Positions 44,994-56,650 of a stretch of DNA of 60,000 nucleotides are shown here, in pieces (the stretch's first letter is position 1; each line of letters opens with the position of its first letter). Both the position numbers and the translations under genes were made by a program. Origin of the DNA: Tubulanus polymorphus (taxonomy: Eukaryota > Nemertea > Palaeonemertea > Tubulaniformes > Tubulanidae); contig NC_134028.1 in the NCBI RefSeq assembly GCF_964204645.1, positions 436,001-496,000 on the forward strand. The letters run 5' to 3'. The notes under the pieces are model-generated. The model saw only the letters and a list, made by a program, of their open reading frames with translations, was not told the DNA's origin and made no database searches.

Positions 44994-45690
44994 TTAGGAC
45001 AGTGTAACTTCAACCTAGAGCGATTTCACCCACCCCGAGTGCTACTTGATAAAAGCTCCTGTGTATCAAGTTTAATCGTAATCGGTCCATTGGGCCAAGA
45101 GATATAGACATTTATCCAAAGCGACACCTATGGAAAAGAGTGGAAATTGTTGCATACCAACCTTAAAGTAGATATTGTGGTTTTTATATATATTGAATAA
45201 TGTCACCAACTCTTTTATTCATTTAGAAATAAAATACTGTATTGAGCGAAGTATCTTTTAAATAAAGTGGCCTCTAAGGATAAAGCAAATATATGTGTTC
45301 AAAATATATAAGTTAGTATAGAATCTATTGACCAAAAAACAACCCGAGTCAAACAGATGATCATCGTACTACAAATACCTCGCTGGGCCAAAATTTAGCC
45401 CCAACCTGAGGCACTAACCCTAACCCTAGATCGACGGTAACCCTAACCCTAGCAGGACTCGAACCTGCGAACTCCAGCATGCCAGCCGAGCACGCTAACC
45501 ACTAGACCGCTGAGTGCTGGTGGCTGACAATGTTTGTGAATACGTGTGGTCAGTGTGGTACAAGGCCAACACTTGGGTTTCTGCGTTTATTAAACAGGCC
45601 AACACTCGCGTCAGTGTTTGTTTCTTGGTAATAGCCTTTTTAGTGCCCTGGGGCCAGTTCCATGGGTGATGGCTTAGGAGGTGAATCTAA
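44994..45690 (+). repeat. Block D, copy D3b (right flank of B3)
   Basis: Direct repeat of D on the right side of B3. It carries the 3' part of the membrane-protein exon, the CCCTAACCCTA motifs and the tRNA-derived head (45448-45522). It ends at GTGAATCTAAG, after which unique sequence U2 starts. Confidence 0.85.
45448..45522 (-). mobile_element. tRNA-derived SINE head (D3b)
   Basis: Same as 9691-9765. Confidence 0.6.
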
Positions 45691-46065
45691 GTTTGTTAGT
45701 TTGTCTGGTCATTGTGTTGACCAGTGACCGGTCAGGTGTGGTGACCAGTGAACCAATCAGTCAAATGTGATGATCAGTCAGGCTGTGGTGACTGGCGACC
45801 AGTCAGATGTGGTGACTCTTCAATGACTACCCGCTATTATTCTCTGATTACAACAGTTTCTAATCAGACCTGATCTAAATTGGCGCCGCCAGTAATGAAT
45901 TAAAGCCTTTCTCTTCTATCAACGCTATCAAAATTTACCAGCTGAATTTGTTCTATTTTGACAATATTGATGTATTTGAATGATACAGAGACAGAATTAG
46001 GCTAAGGGTCACAATCGACTCGTAAGCCCACATCTGGTAGAGTAAGAAATATCAGAATCTTCGGT

Positions 46066-46108
46066 GTCGTATCGTATCGTATCGTATCGTATCGTATCGT
46101 ATCGTATC
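46066..46108 (+). repeat. Pentanucleotide microsatellite (TCGTA)n
   Basis: About eight perfect units of CGTAT/TCGTA between GGTGTCG and CAATATT. The CpG in each unit is notable in AT-rich surroundings. Confidence 0.95.
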
Positions 46109-46903
46109 AATATTTATTCCTACCTTACAGATTCTGCGACTCCTGTGTGTGTGTATGAATTCAGTGAGGATCCTTAAAGTAAATTTAAACCCTTCAGTTT
46201 CAGAAACGTTTTATATTAATCCTGAATGCGATTCCAATTCGAATGATTTCTGAAAAAAACAATTAGAAATTGAAAAGATCAGACGCCAATATTAAAGATA
46301 AAATACCTTTTTGAATTCATGTTAAATGAGCCTACCGAAGATTCATACAATTCAGATATATGATAAATTGATTTTGTTTAATATTTGAGAAAGAATACAG
46401 AGTTTTCACCGACTGAATCTAAACATCGTCGGTAAAAGTTTTGACAAAACGTCTAAATTTATCGACGTCAGTAAATTGTAAGATGGGTGGTAAATACCGG
46501 AATAACTACCACACTGAAACGTGGAGAATTAAATTAGAGGATAAAGAAATCATAAGTGATCTTGACGGCAATTTATGCTAAAACTGAGAACATAGTTAAA
46601 CATTGACCAGTCAGGTGTGGTGACTCTATTCACTAAGAATATCCGCTATCATTATCTGACTATAACAGTTTCTAATCGGACCCCTGATTGCCGCCAGTAA
46701 TAAATTAAACCTTTCTCATCCACCTAACGCTAGTGAAAGTGACCAGAATTCGTTCAACTTTTTCAGTACTATATTTCACTGATACCCGTTTGTTTTGGAT
46801 CGAGCTTGCAAAACAGAACTGTCAAAATATATTCGGTTTAAAAACCTATGCGTGAACTATGGTGAAATATCAGAATTTTCGGTGTTGAAATATTTGAATA
46901 AGT

Positions 46904-47325
46904 ATGGAAGCCCTGAGAAGGCATCTTGGGTTTAGAGTTAATGCTCCTAACGTGTGGAATATTTTACCAAGTTCTCTTAGTTCAATTGAAAAGGTTGAAT
47001 GTTTTAAAAGATCATTGAAAACACACTTTTTTAAGCAGGCTTTTAGTTGTTAATTTTACTATGTCGTTAATTCATAACATTGTCATTACTTGTTATGACA
47101 ATGTTATGACTTGTTATGACAATGTTATGATGTCATAACATTGTACGATGACAAGTCATAACACGGCATTCGTTATTACACGTATCGATGACACCCAGTC
47201 CCAGAATTAACAATTAACTATTTAAAATGTTTCTATCTCCCTCATGGATTGTGAACTTAGGTAATTTATCTACATCTGTTGCAACGCTACGCAATAAAGC
47301 GGCGTGTACTGGATAAATAAACGAA
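46904..47325 (+). mobile_element. 3' end of a non-LTR retrotransposon (LINE)
   Basis: The 49-codon tail 46904-47053 reads LGFRVNAPNVWNILPSSL, SSIEKVECFKRSLKTHFFKQ, AFSC, stop. It matches the well-known C-terminal signature of reverse transcriptases of L2/CR1/Jockey-like LINEs (P-x-x-W-N-x-L-P, then F-K-x-x-L-K-T-H-x-F). After it comes a UTR ending CGTGTACTGGATAAATAAAC, typical of such 3' tails. A palindrome cluster (47070-47165) interrupts the UTR. The upstream part is missing, so this is a 5'-truncated, dead copy. Confidence 0.75.
47070..47165. repeat. Palindrome cluster
   Basis: CATAACATTGTCATTACTTG, TTATGACAATGTTATG (twice) and GTCATAACATTGTAC alternate in both orientations. A related piece (TAACATTGTCATTACTTGTT) recurs at about 47405. 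Confidence 0.85.
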
Positions 47326-47431
47326 TTGTGTTATAAAAAAACAATTAAAGAGAATCATTGTCGATAAAATTGCGTGGTCGTCATTACCTGTCATGAAAAT
47401 TTAGTAACATTGTCATTACTTGTTAGAAATT

Positions 47432-47862
47432 AGGCGTCCCCTGCTCAAACCACGAAAATCAGTGTCAAATAATTCGCGAAAATGAACTAAGTTGAGACCT
47501 GAAAAGCGACCTTTTTCTAACTTCCTGCATGACCCTAATAGTGGCCTAGGGCTCTGAAACTTCTCGGGTATTTAGAAGGGGTCATATAGTTGATATAGAA
47601 CCATTAAAATCCTGGTCGCGGGGCTCCGTTGAGCCTAGGCGTCCCCTGCTCAAACCGCGAAAATCAGTGTCAAATAATTCGCGAAAATGCATTAAGTTAA
47701 GACCTGAAAAACGACCTTTTTCTAACTTCCGGCACGACCTTGATAGTGGCCCTAGGGCTCTGAAACTTCTCGGGTATTAAGAAGGGGTCATGAAGTTGAT
47801 ATAGAACCATTAAAAATCCTGGACGCGGGGCTCCGTTGAGCCTAGGCGTCCCCTGCTCAAAC
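47432..47862 (+). repeat. 205-bp tandem repeat, two units plus a start
   Basis: AGGCGTCCCCTGCTCAAACC begins at 47432, 47637 and 47844. The third unit is cut after 19 bp by the 18-bp minisatellite. The two units differ by a few percent. Confidence 0.93.
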
Positions 47863-48534
47863 CAGTACTCTGTCGGTACACAGTACTCTGTCGGTGCACA
47901 GTACTCCGTCGTTTCACAGTACTCTGACGGTACACAGTACTCTGTCGGGACACGGTACTCTGTCGGGACACGGTACTCTGTCGGTACACGGTACTCTGTC
48001 GGTACACGGTACTCTGTCGGTACACGTTACTCTGTCGGTACACAGTACTCTGTCGGTACACAGTACTCTGTCGGTACACAGTACTCCGTCGATACACAGT
48101 ACTCCGTCGGGACACAGTACTCCGTCGTTTCACAGTACTCCGTCGGTACACAGTACTCCGTCGTTTCACAGTACTCCGTCGGTACACGGTACTCCGTCGG
48201 TACACGGTACTCTGTCGGTACACGGTACTCCGTCGATACACGGTACTCCGTCGGGACACGGTACTCCGTCGGTACACGGTACTCCGTCGGTACACGGTAC
48301 TCTGTCGGTACACGGTACTCCGTCGATACACAGTACTCCGTCGATACACAGTACTCCGTCGATACACAGTACTCCGTCGGGACACAGTACTCCGTCGGTA
48401 CACAGTACTCCGTCGATACACAGTACTCCGTCGATACACAGTACTCTGTCGGTACACAGTACTCCGTCGGTACACAGTACTCTGTCGGTACACAGTACTC
48501 TGTCGGTACACAGTACTCTGTCGGTACACGGTAC
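47863..48534 (+). repeat. 18-bp minisatellite, long array (left of transposon)
   Basis: About 37 units of the CAGTACTCCGTCGGTACA family. Variants occur in blocks: CGGTAC instead of CAGTAC (47950-48020 and 48180-48330), GATAC-type (48320-48440) and GTTTC-type (48120-48180), which suggests local unit amplification. Open frames of 181-273 codons on both strands result from the 18-bp period. Confidence 0.97.
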
Positions 48535-49380
48535 CAGGGGCGGATCCAGACCGTATTAGCCGTATTGCCCAATACGGTCTAGAATTTTTAAGTGCCCTTC
48601 GAAATTTCACCGGCAATATTTTTGACGGCATTATTTCAGCAACCGCTAATTCCGTGTCCGTAATCCGGGCATAATTATAAAATTAATCGGTATATACTGC
48701 TGCCGAGAAAGTGAGGAGAGATAATCATATTTGTAAAGCCTTTAATCATGATAAATTAAAATGGGCACTTTCCTTTTGCAAGGGGCACTCATGCTTTAGA
48801 TGAGGGCACCTTGTCCTTCCTTGTCTTTCAGGGAGGGCTAAAGGGGCACTCGTACTTTAGAAGAGGGCACTATACGCGGAAAATGTTGAAGAAAAGGGCA
48901 CTTTTTTGCCTAATTTTTAAAATTTTAGGGGCACTTTTGGTTTGGAAGATAGCACACGACATAAGGATAAATGTGAAGACGAGGCAATTTTTGCCGATTG
49001 TTAACAATGAAGGGGCATTTAGCCGTATTCTGTATAATTGTTAAGGGGCACTTTTAAAGATTATAGGGGCACTAGGCGAAGTTGGCGACAACCATTCTTT
49101 CATGGGTTCGCCAGCTTCATTTTTTATCCGCATGTGTTGAAATCTTGTCTCGGATTCGTTTATTCTGGATTGCTCTGCTAGCCTCTAGAAGCCCTCTAAA
49201 AGCCTTTAAATGGTACCATATTTTCAAAATTTTCCGGGGGTGGGCCCCCAGACCCCCCTCTAAGGACTTCGCGCCTTCGGCGCTCGCATTGAACTGGATA
49301 CTGGGTGTGCCCTAAGGTCAGAAAGGTGCCCTTAAATTTCCTTCCAATACTGTCTACCCATCCCCCTGGATCCGCCCCTG
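48535..49380. mobile_element. 846-bp non-autonomous DNA transposon
   Basis: Perfect 15-bp terminal inverted repeats CAGGGGCGGATCCAG and CTGGATCCGCCCCTG. The 5-bp direct repeat GGTAC (48530-48534 and 49381-49385) flanks it as a target duplication inside the minisatellite. CAGGGGCGGATC-type ends are common in hAT-like elements, though those usually give 8-bp duplications, so the superfamily is left open. The interior has at least eight GGGCACT motifs. No transposase; open frames of 77 codons (48811 and 49082) are not recognised. Confidence 0.85.
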
Positions 49381-49757
49381 GGTACTATGTCGGGTCACGG
49401 TACTCTGTCGGTACACAGTACTCCGTCGGGACACAGTACTCCGTCGGTACACAGTACTCCGTCGGGACACAGTACTCGTCGGGACACAGTACTCCGTCCG
49501 GTACACAGTACTCCGTCGGGACACAGTACTCCGTCGGGACACAGTACTCTGTCGGGACACAGTACTCCGTCGATACACAGTACTCTGTCGATACACAGTA
49601 CTCTGTCGATACACAGTACTCTGTCGGTACACAGTACTCCGTCGATACACAGTACTCTGTCGATACACAGTACTCTGTCGATACACAGTACTCTGTCGGT
49701 ACACAGTACTCCGTCGGTACACAGTACTCCGTCGGGACACAGTACTCTGTCGGGACA
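49381..49757 (+). repeat. 18-bp minisatellite, right of transposon
   Basis: About 20 units continuing the array at 47863-48534. The first unit is degenerate (GGTACTATGTCGGGTCAC). One unit has lost a base near 49475 and another gained one near 49498. It ends at GGGACACTAGGGTTTCTGCG, exactly as the short array at 15681 does. Confidence 0.97.
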
Positions 49758-50807
49758 CTAGGGTTTCTGCGTTCATTAAACAGGCCAACACTCGTCAGTG
49801 TTTGTTTCTTGGTAATTTTAGTGCCCTGGGGCCAGTTCGATGGGTGAAGACTGATTCTATTGGCTAATACATTCAAACTAAATCGTTTAATCCGCATCGG
49901 CTTAATCCGAATTTTGGTCTAATCCGAATAATATTTACAGTCAATTTAATCATTAATATACACGAAAATGACTTTTAAATCCGGATTTGCCGTAAAACGA
50001 ATGAATTTTGTTGGTCCCAATGATCGGAATTAGGGAGATTCTATCATACCATTAATTTACTCTCCTTATATAAAGCTCTAATGTTGGTACAGTTATTAAT
50101 TTCTAACAAACTAGTGTTGAGTGATGAATGAAATTTGACTTAAGAAAAATCTGTATTCCTCACATGCCGCAGTAAAATAGCAACACTGCATCAAATTACA
50201 ACCGTTCAGTGCTGCCCCTATGAATAACGATAGCGGAATTTCTGTGAACTAAAGTAGTAATTACGGAAACCTCGAAACGAATGATTAGATTGGTAAAGAG
50301 CGTGGTTTTCATTAGAATAAATTCTTTGAATATTGCGTAGAATACAAAACCTAATCTAATCGAAAAGAAGCCGAGACCTGCAATCGACTGGTTGCCATTT
50401 CTACTTGCGAATGCAGGTGGCGGTGACCAGTCTACCGGCGGGAATCCCAATCTGAGGTACACTATGACGCAATATCAAAATGGCGTGCTTTACCGAATTA
50501 CCATAACACGAAATTAAGCAAAAACCTCACCTAAACATTGCCACCCTCCTTCCCGACCCCTGAAATCAGTATTTCAATATTTGGTAAGTGTTTGTAACAT
50601 TGGTTTAAATGGCGAAAAATATTCCATCTCAGATATTGTGGGAAATCATATTATTTCAGAGTCACATCCTGCAAACAGTGCACATATGGTGGCGCTCAGT
50701 CGAGCATATCGACGTCATTCCATCCTGATATATCTAGACCACGATGGGCTTCACCTTGCTGTTTTGTGATGAATTTGTTCTAAAATGATTCCATCGACTG
50801 ATTACAT
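49758..50807 (+). repeat. Block C, copy 3 (C3)
   Basis: Leader block in front of A4. It differs from C1 by only a few substitutions (for example ACATTCAAACTA for ACAGTCAAAGTA near 49870 and CACCTTGCTG for CACCTCGCTG near 50753) and is preceded by the same 18-bp minisatellite, so the C1 and C3 junctions share a recent history. Confidence 0.87.
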
Positions 50808-50887
50808 CAAACAGTGAAAACAGTGTAAGTTTATTTCATCTGTCGCTAAATCGATATCAATCACAGTCCAAACGTGTGGGACACCAA

Positions 50888-51236
50888 CATCCTCCCATGG
50901 GAGGGATTTGAACCTGATGACATCGCGCAGGTACATGCGCAGCTTTACCGCGCGAAATCTTGCGGCACCAAACAGATTGCTCGTTAATCGCTGAGGTAAA
51001 TTTCACGGAAGAACTATAAATGGGAAAACCCGGGCTCAAATAAAACTGAATTTCTGATTGGCTATTAATGACATCATCTAAGCTGCGCGTGTAGCTGCTG
51101 CGCACTCGGTCTAGTGTGGCAGGGTTTCGTACCGTGGCATTCTGGATGCCATCAGGTTCGAGTTCCTGCCGCGGGAGGATTGATGCCTCTACTTGCCTCC
51201 ATTCGTCTGTGATATTGATGATGATGATCATCATCG
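50888..51236. mobile_element. Inverted SINE pair, left arm deleted (A4)
   Basis: The left arm is cut: GATGACATCG runs straight into CGCAGGTACATGCG, so about 50 bp including the CACTAGACCG block are missing. The right arm and tail are intact. Confidence 0.55.
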
Positions 51237-51494
51237 GTTTCAGAAACAGATAATATTTAAACTGTTCGCTTTTTCATTACTTTCTTGTTTATATTTCATG
51301 TTGAACTCTAGATGCAAAACCTAAACTGTGGATAGAAAAACCCCGTGAATAAACGAACTGCAGATTGGAGCGAACAATCTAATTTGTAAGTTTGAATTTT
51401 AGATTTGATATTTCTGCAGTTATTTCTAAGGAAAGAAAACAATCTTAGATTTGTCTATTATAGGTATCACTTCAACATGTTCAACGGGAATTTT

Positions 51495-51720
51495 GATTCA
51501 GCACAGGAAAACAAGAATCACTCTTAGATTCAGCACAGGACAACAAGGAATCAGTGTTTCACAATCAGACTTTTTTGGTTTTGCACCGGACATCGGGAAT
51601 CATTCTTGGATTCAGCACAGGACAACAAGGAATCAGTGTTTTACTACCAGACTTTTTTTGATTTAGCACAGGACATCGGGAATCACTCTTGGATTCAGCA
51701 TGACATCAGGAATCACTATA
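51495..51720 (+). repeat. 82-bp degenerate repeat (A4)
   Basis: Same arrangement as in A2. One T fewer in the poly-T run near 51655 shifts the frame and shortens the open frame. Confidence 0.75.
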
Positions 51721-52267
51721 GCCTATGTGGAAATTCAAGATAAGTTACATTAATCTTTATTTATCGGTTGTTGAATTGATTTTAAGGGACCAATTTTATA
51801 TTGTTTGTTATAAACCATGTTTTGAAATGAAATCTCAGAAACCTGTTGCATTTATTCAATCATTTCAAATTTCTTTTGGTGAATATTTGGCTATAATCAG
51901 TTCATGGTTGGGATTGTTATTTCTGTAAGCGGGTTTACAGGTTTTCTAAATTGTGATCAACTCAAATGTTATTTCTAATCAATATGAAACTGGTTCCTGG
52001 TGTCAATAATACAACTGTTATCAATCATGTTCCTTCGTGACAATCAGATCATGTGTATCTTAAGAGTTAGAATTTCTATAGATTAAACTGCTGTACTTAT
52101 TTCATACTGATTGTACAGTTACAGATACATGTAACATTGTGTACAGATACAGAGTACAGATCACTGCATTACTTCATCCTGTGATTGAACAGTGATTTAA
52201 TGTTCTCTCATCTTCATTAGATTCCCATCCGTCTAACTAAAACATCAGAACATTCAACTCATCTAAC

Positions 52268-52545
52268 CGTGGGGTTCGGGGAGGGTGGGTAGGGTTGGGG
52301 GAGGGAAGGGGTAGAGGGAGGGAGGGTTGGGGTGGGGGACGGTGGGAGGGAAGGGGTCTGGGTGGGAGGGATGGGGTGAGGGAGGGCAGGAGGGAAGGGG
52401 TTTGGGAGGGAGGGCGGTAGGGAAGGGGTCCGGGAGGGAAGGGGTCCGGGAGGGTGGAAGGGATGGGGTCCGGGAGGATGGGAGGGATGTAGGGGTGGTG
52501 GTAGGACTTTGGGGGGAGGGATATAGGGTGGGCCTTTAGGGTTTA
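52268..52545 (+). repeat. G-rich minisatellite, left array (A4)
   Basis: Same as 1426-1655; shares the opening GGGTAGGGTTGGGGGAGGGA with A2. Confidence 0.9.
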
Positions 52546-52596
52546 GGTACAGGTACAGGTGGTTTAGTCGTAGTTTTAGTCTTGAAGTTTAGGATA

Positions 52597-53354
52597 TTTC
52601 AAGAAATGTGTCCTATCTTTTTATTATTCTAAGAAAGGATTAATCATTATGAAACACGTGACTGCAACATGTCATGTTTCAGTTGTTATGCATGACAAGC
52701 TGTATAACCATCGGCCAATTGGACTCGTTCTATTATACTAGTTGTTATTTCTATGAGACCCGGGTTTGATCCCCGGTGAGTGCGCACGTAATTTCACCGT
52801 CACTTCTCTCAATCGTTATGAGATAATTGCCCCCAGATTTTTGAATTGGGACGTTTCAAATTTTAGGGCCATTATTTAATGTGGTCAGGAATGAGTGATA
52901 TTTTTTGAATGATCACAAACTGCTCCTTGGCTCCGATCAAAACACGGCTTCATTAATAATTCAATGAAACAACAATCATACGTAATAATTACTGTTGATA
53001 TCTGGCGGTTTACTGATACATTTCCAGCTGAAAGATGTATTTTCTTCTGTGCTATTTTAAAAACGGCTGTAAATACTGAGAACTGTATAGGACGACTTAG
53101 AAATTTGTTGACGAGAGTCGAGATGCAGTTCACATTCATCGCTGCTTCCTCTTTTTTCTGCAGATTCTTAGACAGAGACCTACTCTTCATTTTTGGAAGA
53201 AGAGTATAGAACTCATTAGAATAAGTGATATGTTTTGTAATCACTTTTATTGACACACTTCTTCATTTGCCTTCATGGCACAGTATATCACTATTCATAG
53301 ATATCCTTAATAATTAGTTATCCTTTTCAAAAAGATGGGACACAATTTCTGAAA
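52597..53354. mobile_element. TA-flanked MITE-like element (A4)
   Basis: Same as 1704-2457; the left terminus is altered (TTTCAAGAAATGTGTCCTAT). Confidence 0.55.
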
Positions 53355-54009
53355 TAAACTGTACAATTTTTAGGTGGGACAAAGATTGACATGGAGAGAC
53401 TATTGTTCTATTATTATATTCATTTTAGAATAGGATAATATTCTATTTCTACCTGTGACTTATAATTCTATTCTAGACAGAATTTAAGGGGCTGCGAACT
53501 AATTATACTTCTATCAGGAAATATTTTACTGAATTTAAAAGCCATAAAAACAAATGATATTCAACCAGATGTAGTTGTAGTTTTTACAGTTAGTCTATGG
53601 CAATCTTCCTACTACAATGAGACTCTGATAAAGCGGGGATATCTAGTGTATTTTGCCATTTTTCACGATCATATCAGTTTATGAAAGTCATTTCATCCTC
53701 TGCTGTTATTTAAAATATTATCAGCGCTCGATCAATTTGTCAGTTTATAGCTTTTAGACTTCGATCAATGCATCATTTTCTGATAGACTCAAATTAGTCA
53801 GAATTATTTCAGACTTAATCAATTAGTCCAAGATTTTGAGCCCATTCAGTGTAAACATAATTCTTCACTTTATTCTAGTGATGAGTGTTTAGTCCAATTC
53901 CCCTATTCAACATATGCAACGCACAATTTCTCATGTTATTTGCTAATCAAACCAGAGCCATAAAACTGACTTACCTTTAACGAGGGCCATGAGCTATATT
54001 TACCCTCTG

Positions 54010-54195
54010 TGGTCACCAAATCAGAACCATAGACCAAACTTTGACTCTTTGGTCACCAAAACAGGGCTATGAACCAAACTTTGACTCTTTGGTCACTAAA
54101 CCTGAGCTATGAACCAAACTTTGACTCTTTGGTCACCAAACCTGGGCTATGAACCAAACTTTGACGCTTAGGTCACTAAACAAAGACCATGAATG
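54010..54195 (+). repeat. 40-bp tandem repeat (A4, about 4 units)
   Basis: Same unit as in A1, with an intermediate number of units. Confidence 0.92.
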
Positions 54196-54480
54196 AAAGA
54201 TTTAACGTTTTTTAAAGTTATTTCTGTTGCCTTCATGACTCAATATTTGAGAATGGAACAAATGACGTAGTTAATGAAAGATTCATCTGTATCAGTGTTG
54301 CTGCTGGTGCTGCTGCTGCTGTTGCAACTAACACAACCTTTTGCTGTTTGTCTCTAAAAGATTAAACTTGATCCCAGTCGGAACGGATGAGAATTTTAGT
54401 GAGACGACAAATAAGGAAAAGCCATATGAAAAAATGTAAAGCGAATGCGTGAATAAAATAAAACAGCATGAAATGCTGAT

Positions 54481-54668
54481 ATAAAGAGTGGGGTCCGAGA
54501 GCAATTCGAAGGTTTAGTGTCCTGCACGCTTAGCGAGCGGGCAGGGGTCTATTCCTACCTCGACTCAAAAAAGATAAAATATAAAGAGAAGGTTCCGAGA
54601 GCAATTTGAAGGTTTAGTGTCCTGCACGCTTAGCGAGCGGGCAGGGGTCTATTCCTACCTCGACTCAA
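54481..54668 (+). repeat. 100-bp tandem duplication (A4 only)
   Basis: The segment ATAAAGAGTGGGGTCCGAGA ... CCTACCTCGACTCAA occurs twice at a 100-bp offset, with a few differences. It is single in A1, A2 and A3. Confidence 0.88.
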
Positions 54669-54924
54669 GTGCTAAAAGTCAGAGAAAAGAGTAAAAACGT
54701 AAAATGGCAAATGAAGGAAAAATGGCTGGAGTTTGATTTGTTCCACTGGGTTTAAGCGTTAACTTGAAAAGACAATCAAACAGATTATTTATGACGTATA
54801 TATTTTGCATCAGCAGTTTAAAAACATTGATTAATAACTTTTATGAATAGGATTCCATAAACTACTTGCTTATATGAAACCTCTAGTAGAGAGTATTGAA
54901 ATAGTCCACAATGGTTTCATTTAG

Positions 54925-54932
54925 TGACGTCA
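54925..54932. promoter_or_regulatory. Perfect CRE palindrome (A4)
   Basis: TGACGTCA in the same context as in A1. Confidence 0.35.
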
Positions 54933-55140
54933 TGTTGAATTGGTGAAGCAACATAAATAGCATTAATTGTTTTGATCTCAGCCATCATTCTTGTCCTTGG
55001 TTTGTGTTTGCCTTTCTCACGACATTTTGTGAGTGTGGAGGTTTGGTTCGGGTTTATTTCCTTGGTTCGGGTGAACCCTCGGTATACCTCCCCCTACCTT
55101 ACAACATTAAGTTCCTCAGGTTTGGTTTGATGTTTTGTAG

Positions 55141-55248
55141 ATGAAACCTCTACAACTCAAACTCGCATCATTTGATGAAATGAAATCTGTTTACAGACGA
55201 CTGCTGCAACTTGTCGTGAAACTGAGATATATTGTGAATACTTATTAG
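55141..55248 (+). CDS. Small open frame, LYR-like motif (A4)
   Basis: Same translation as the A1 copy. Confidence 0.25.
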   Translation: MKPLQLKLASFDEMKSVYRRLLQLVVKLRYIVNTY

Positions 55249-55514
55249 AGGGAGTAGAAATAATAGGAATAATGTGATGAAATTGATAAAGAAATCATCT
55301 GTAAAAATGAAGCCATGTAATTTTCAAGCCCAACCCAGGCATATGATCATTTGAGGTCGTCTGAATGCCTCCAAAATGTGTAGAGAAAGTATCTGTGAGT
55401 CCCATCAATGGTGCAATTGATTAAGGATTTTGATTTATAAATGAAATTGATATGATCATGAAAAATGGCAAATCGTTTTGTAGTTATTGTACAGATGAGT
55501 GGTGTGTGAAGAGG

Positions 55515-55740
55515 AGACAAGAGAGTTGAGGAGGCATGATGGAAGGGCATTGTGGGAGGGCATTGAGGGTGGGCCAGGTGGGAGGGCATTGAGGGAGGGC
55601 CAGGTGGGAGGGCATTGAGGGAGGGGTCCAGGAGGGCAGGAGGGAAGGGGTCAGGGAGGGCGGGAGGGAAGGGGTTTGGGAGGGCGGGAGGGAAGGAGTC
55701 TGGGAGGGAAGGGGTCTGGGAGGGGAGGGTCGGGTCGGGA
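55515..55740 (+). repeat. G-rich minisatellite, right array (A4)
   Basis: Same as 4640-4964, with different unit number and order. Confidence 0.9.
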
Positions 55741-56176
55741 GGTTAGATGAGTTAAAATGTTCTGATGTTTTAGTTAGATGGATGGGAATCTAATGAAGAT
55801 GAAAGAACATTAAATCACTGTTCAATCACAGGATGAAGTAATGCAGTGATCTGTACTCTGTATCTGTACACAATGTTACATGTATCTGTAACTGTACAAT
55901 CAGTATGAAATAAGTACAGCAGTTTAATCTACAGAAATCCTGTACTGTTTCTGTCTGATTGATTGATAATTTGAGATGTTACATTCTGCTCTATTGTCAC
56001 TGATTATTGTTTCTTTTTCTTTTCAGAATGAAATGAATGCAATAGAATTTACTATTTAAACAGGCTCATTTAAAGGTAAGTACAAAACTGGTAATGAATT
56101 TCTCCACAGAATTCTTCACAGTCTCTGTTGATATTTTGAATTATTTTTGAACTAAAAATTACTGTTTTACTCTCAG

Positions 56177-56402
56177 TTACAGGATGAGATACACACCGCA
56201 GCAGCAGCAGCAACAGCAGCACTAGCAGTACCCGCAGTGCCAGCACCATGCAGCAACAGCGCCACCAGCAGCAGCAACAGCAGCACTGGCAGTACCTGCA
56301 GTACCAGCGACATGCAGCAACAGCGCCACCAGCAGCTGCAACAGCAGCACTGGCAGTACCCGCAGTACCAGCACCATGCAGCCACAGCGCCAGCAGCAGC
56401 CG
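56177..56402 (+). pseudogene. CAG-rich exon, prematurely stopped (A4)
   Basis: 226-bp exon with the acceptor kept. The 3' end reads GCAGCCGGTAAAACC, changing the bases at the donor. The ATG at 56184 runs to TAG at 56223, the same early stop as in A1. Confidence 0.4.
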
Positions 56403-56650
56403 GTAAAACCTGTTTGGAAATTCATTATTTTTAGAGAACTGTTCTATATAAATTATTCGATCTGTTCATGTTTCCAGCATTCAACCACTCAAAGATCACG
56501 GCTTAGTTTAATTTGGTGTGAAACTGCTCTTATTTCATTACAACTTAACTGACAATTTCTAAAATTTGTATTTAGGAGCTGAAATAACTGAAACCCTTGA
56601 TAGAATCTGTGAACAGTAAACATTGGGAATTCACTTCACATTTGTTTAAG

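Larger units (their letters stand above)
45691..47431. other. Unique insert U2
   Basis: Non-duplicated sequence between D3b and the tandem arrays. It contains GGTGTGGTGACCAGT-type short repeats (45715-45830), a pentanucleotide microsatellite, a direct duplication of about 160 bp (near 45790-45955 and 46607-46760), a LINE 3' fragment and a palindrome cluster at 47070-47165. The rest shows no gene. Confidence 0.8.
52070..55940. mobile_element. 3.9-kb segment with 200-bp inverted repeats (A4)
   Basis: Arms 52070-52267 and 55741-55940. The right arm carries the CCCATCCATCTAAC variant otherwise found in the left arm of A3; the left arm has the A1 type (TTCTCTCATC). Confidence 0.6.

Noticed and set aside
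47810-48631. Open frames of 181-273 codons on both strands
   Set aside because: They are produced by the 18-bp minisatellite, whose period is a multiple of three and whose unit lacks stops in several frames at once.
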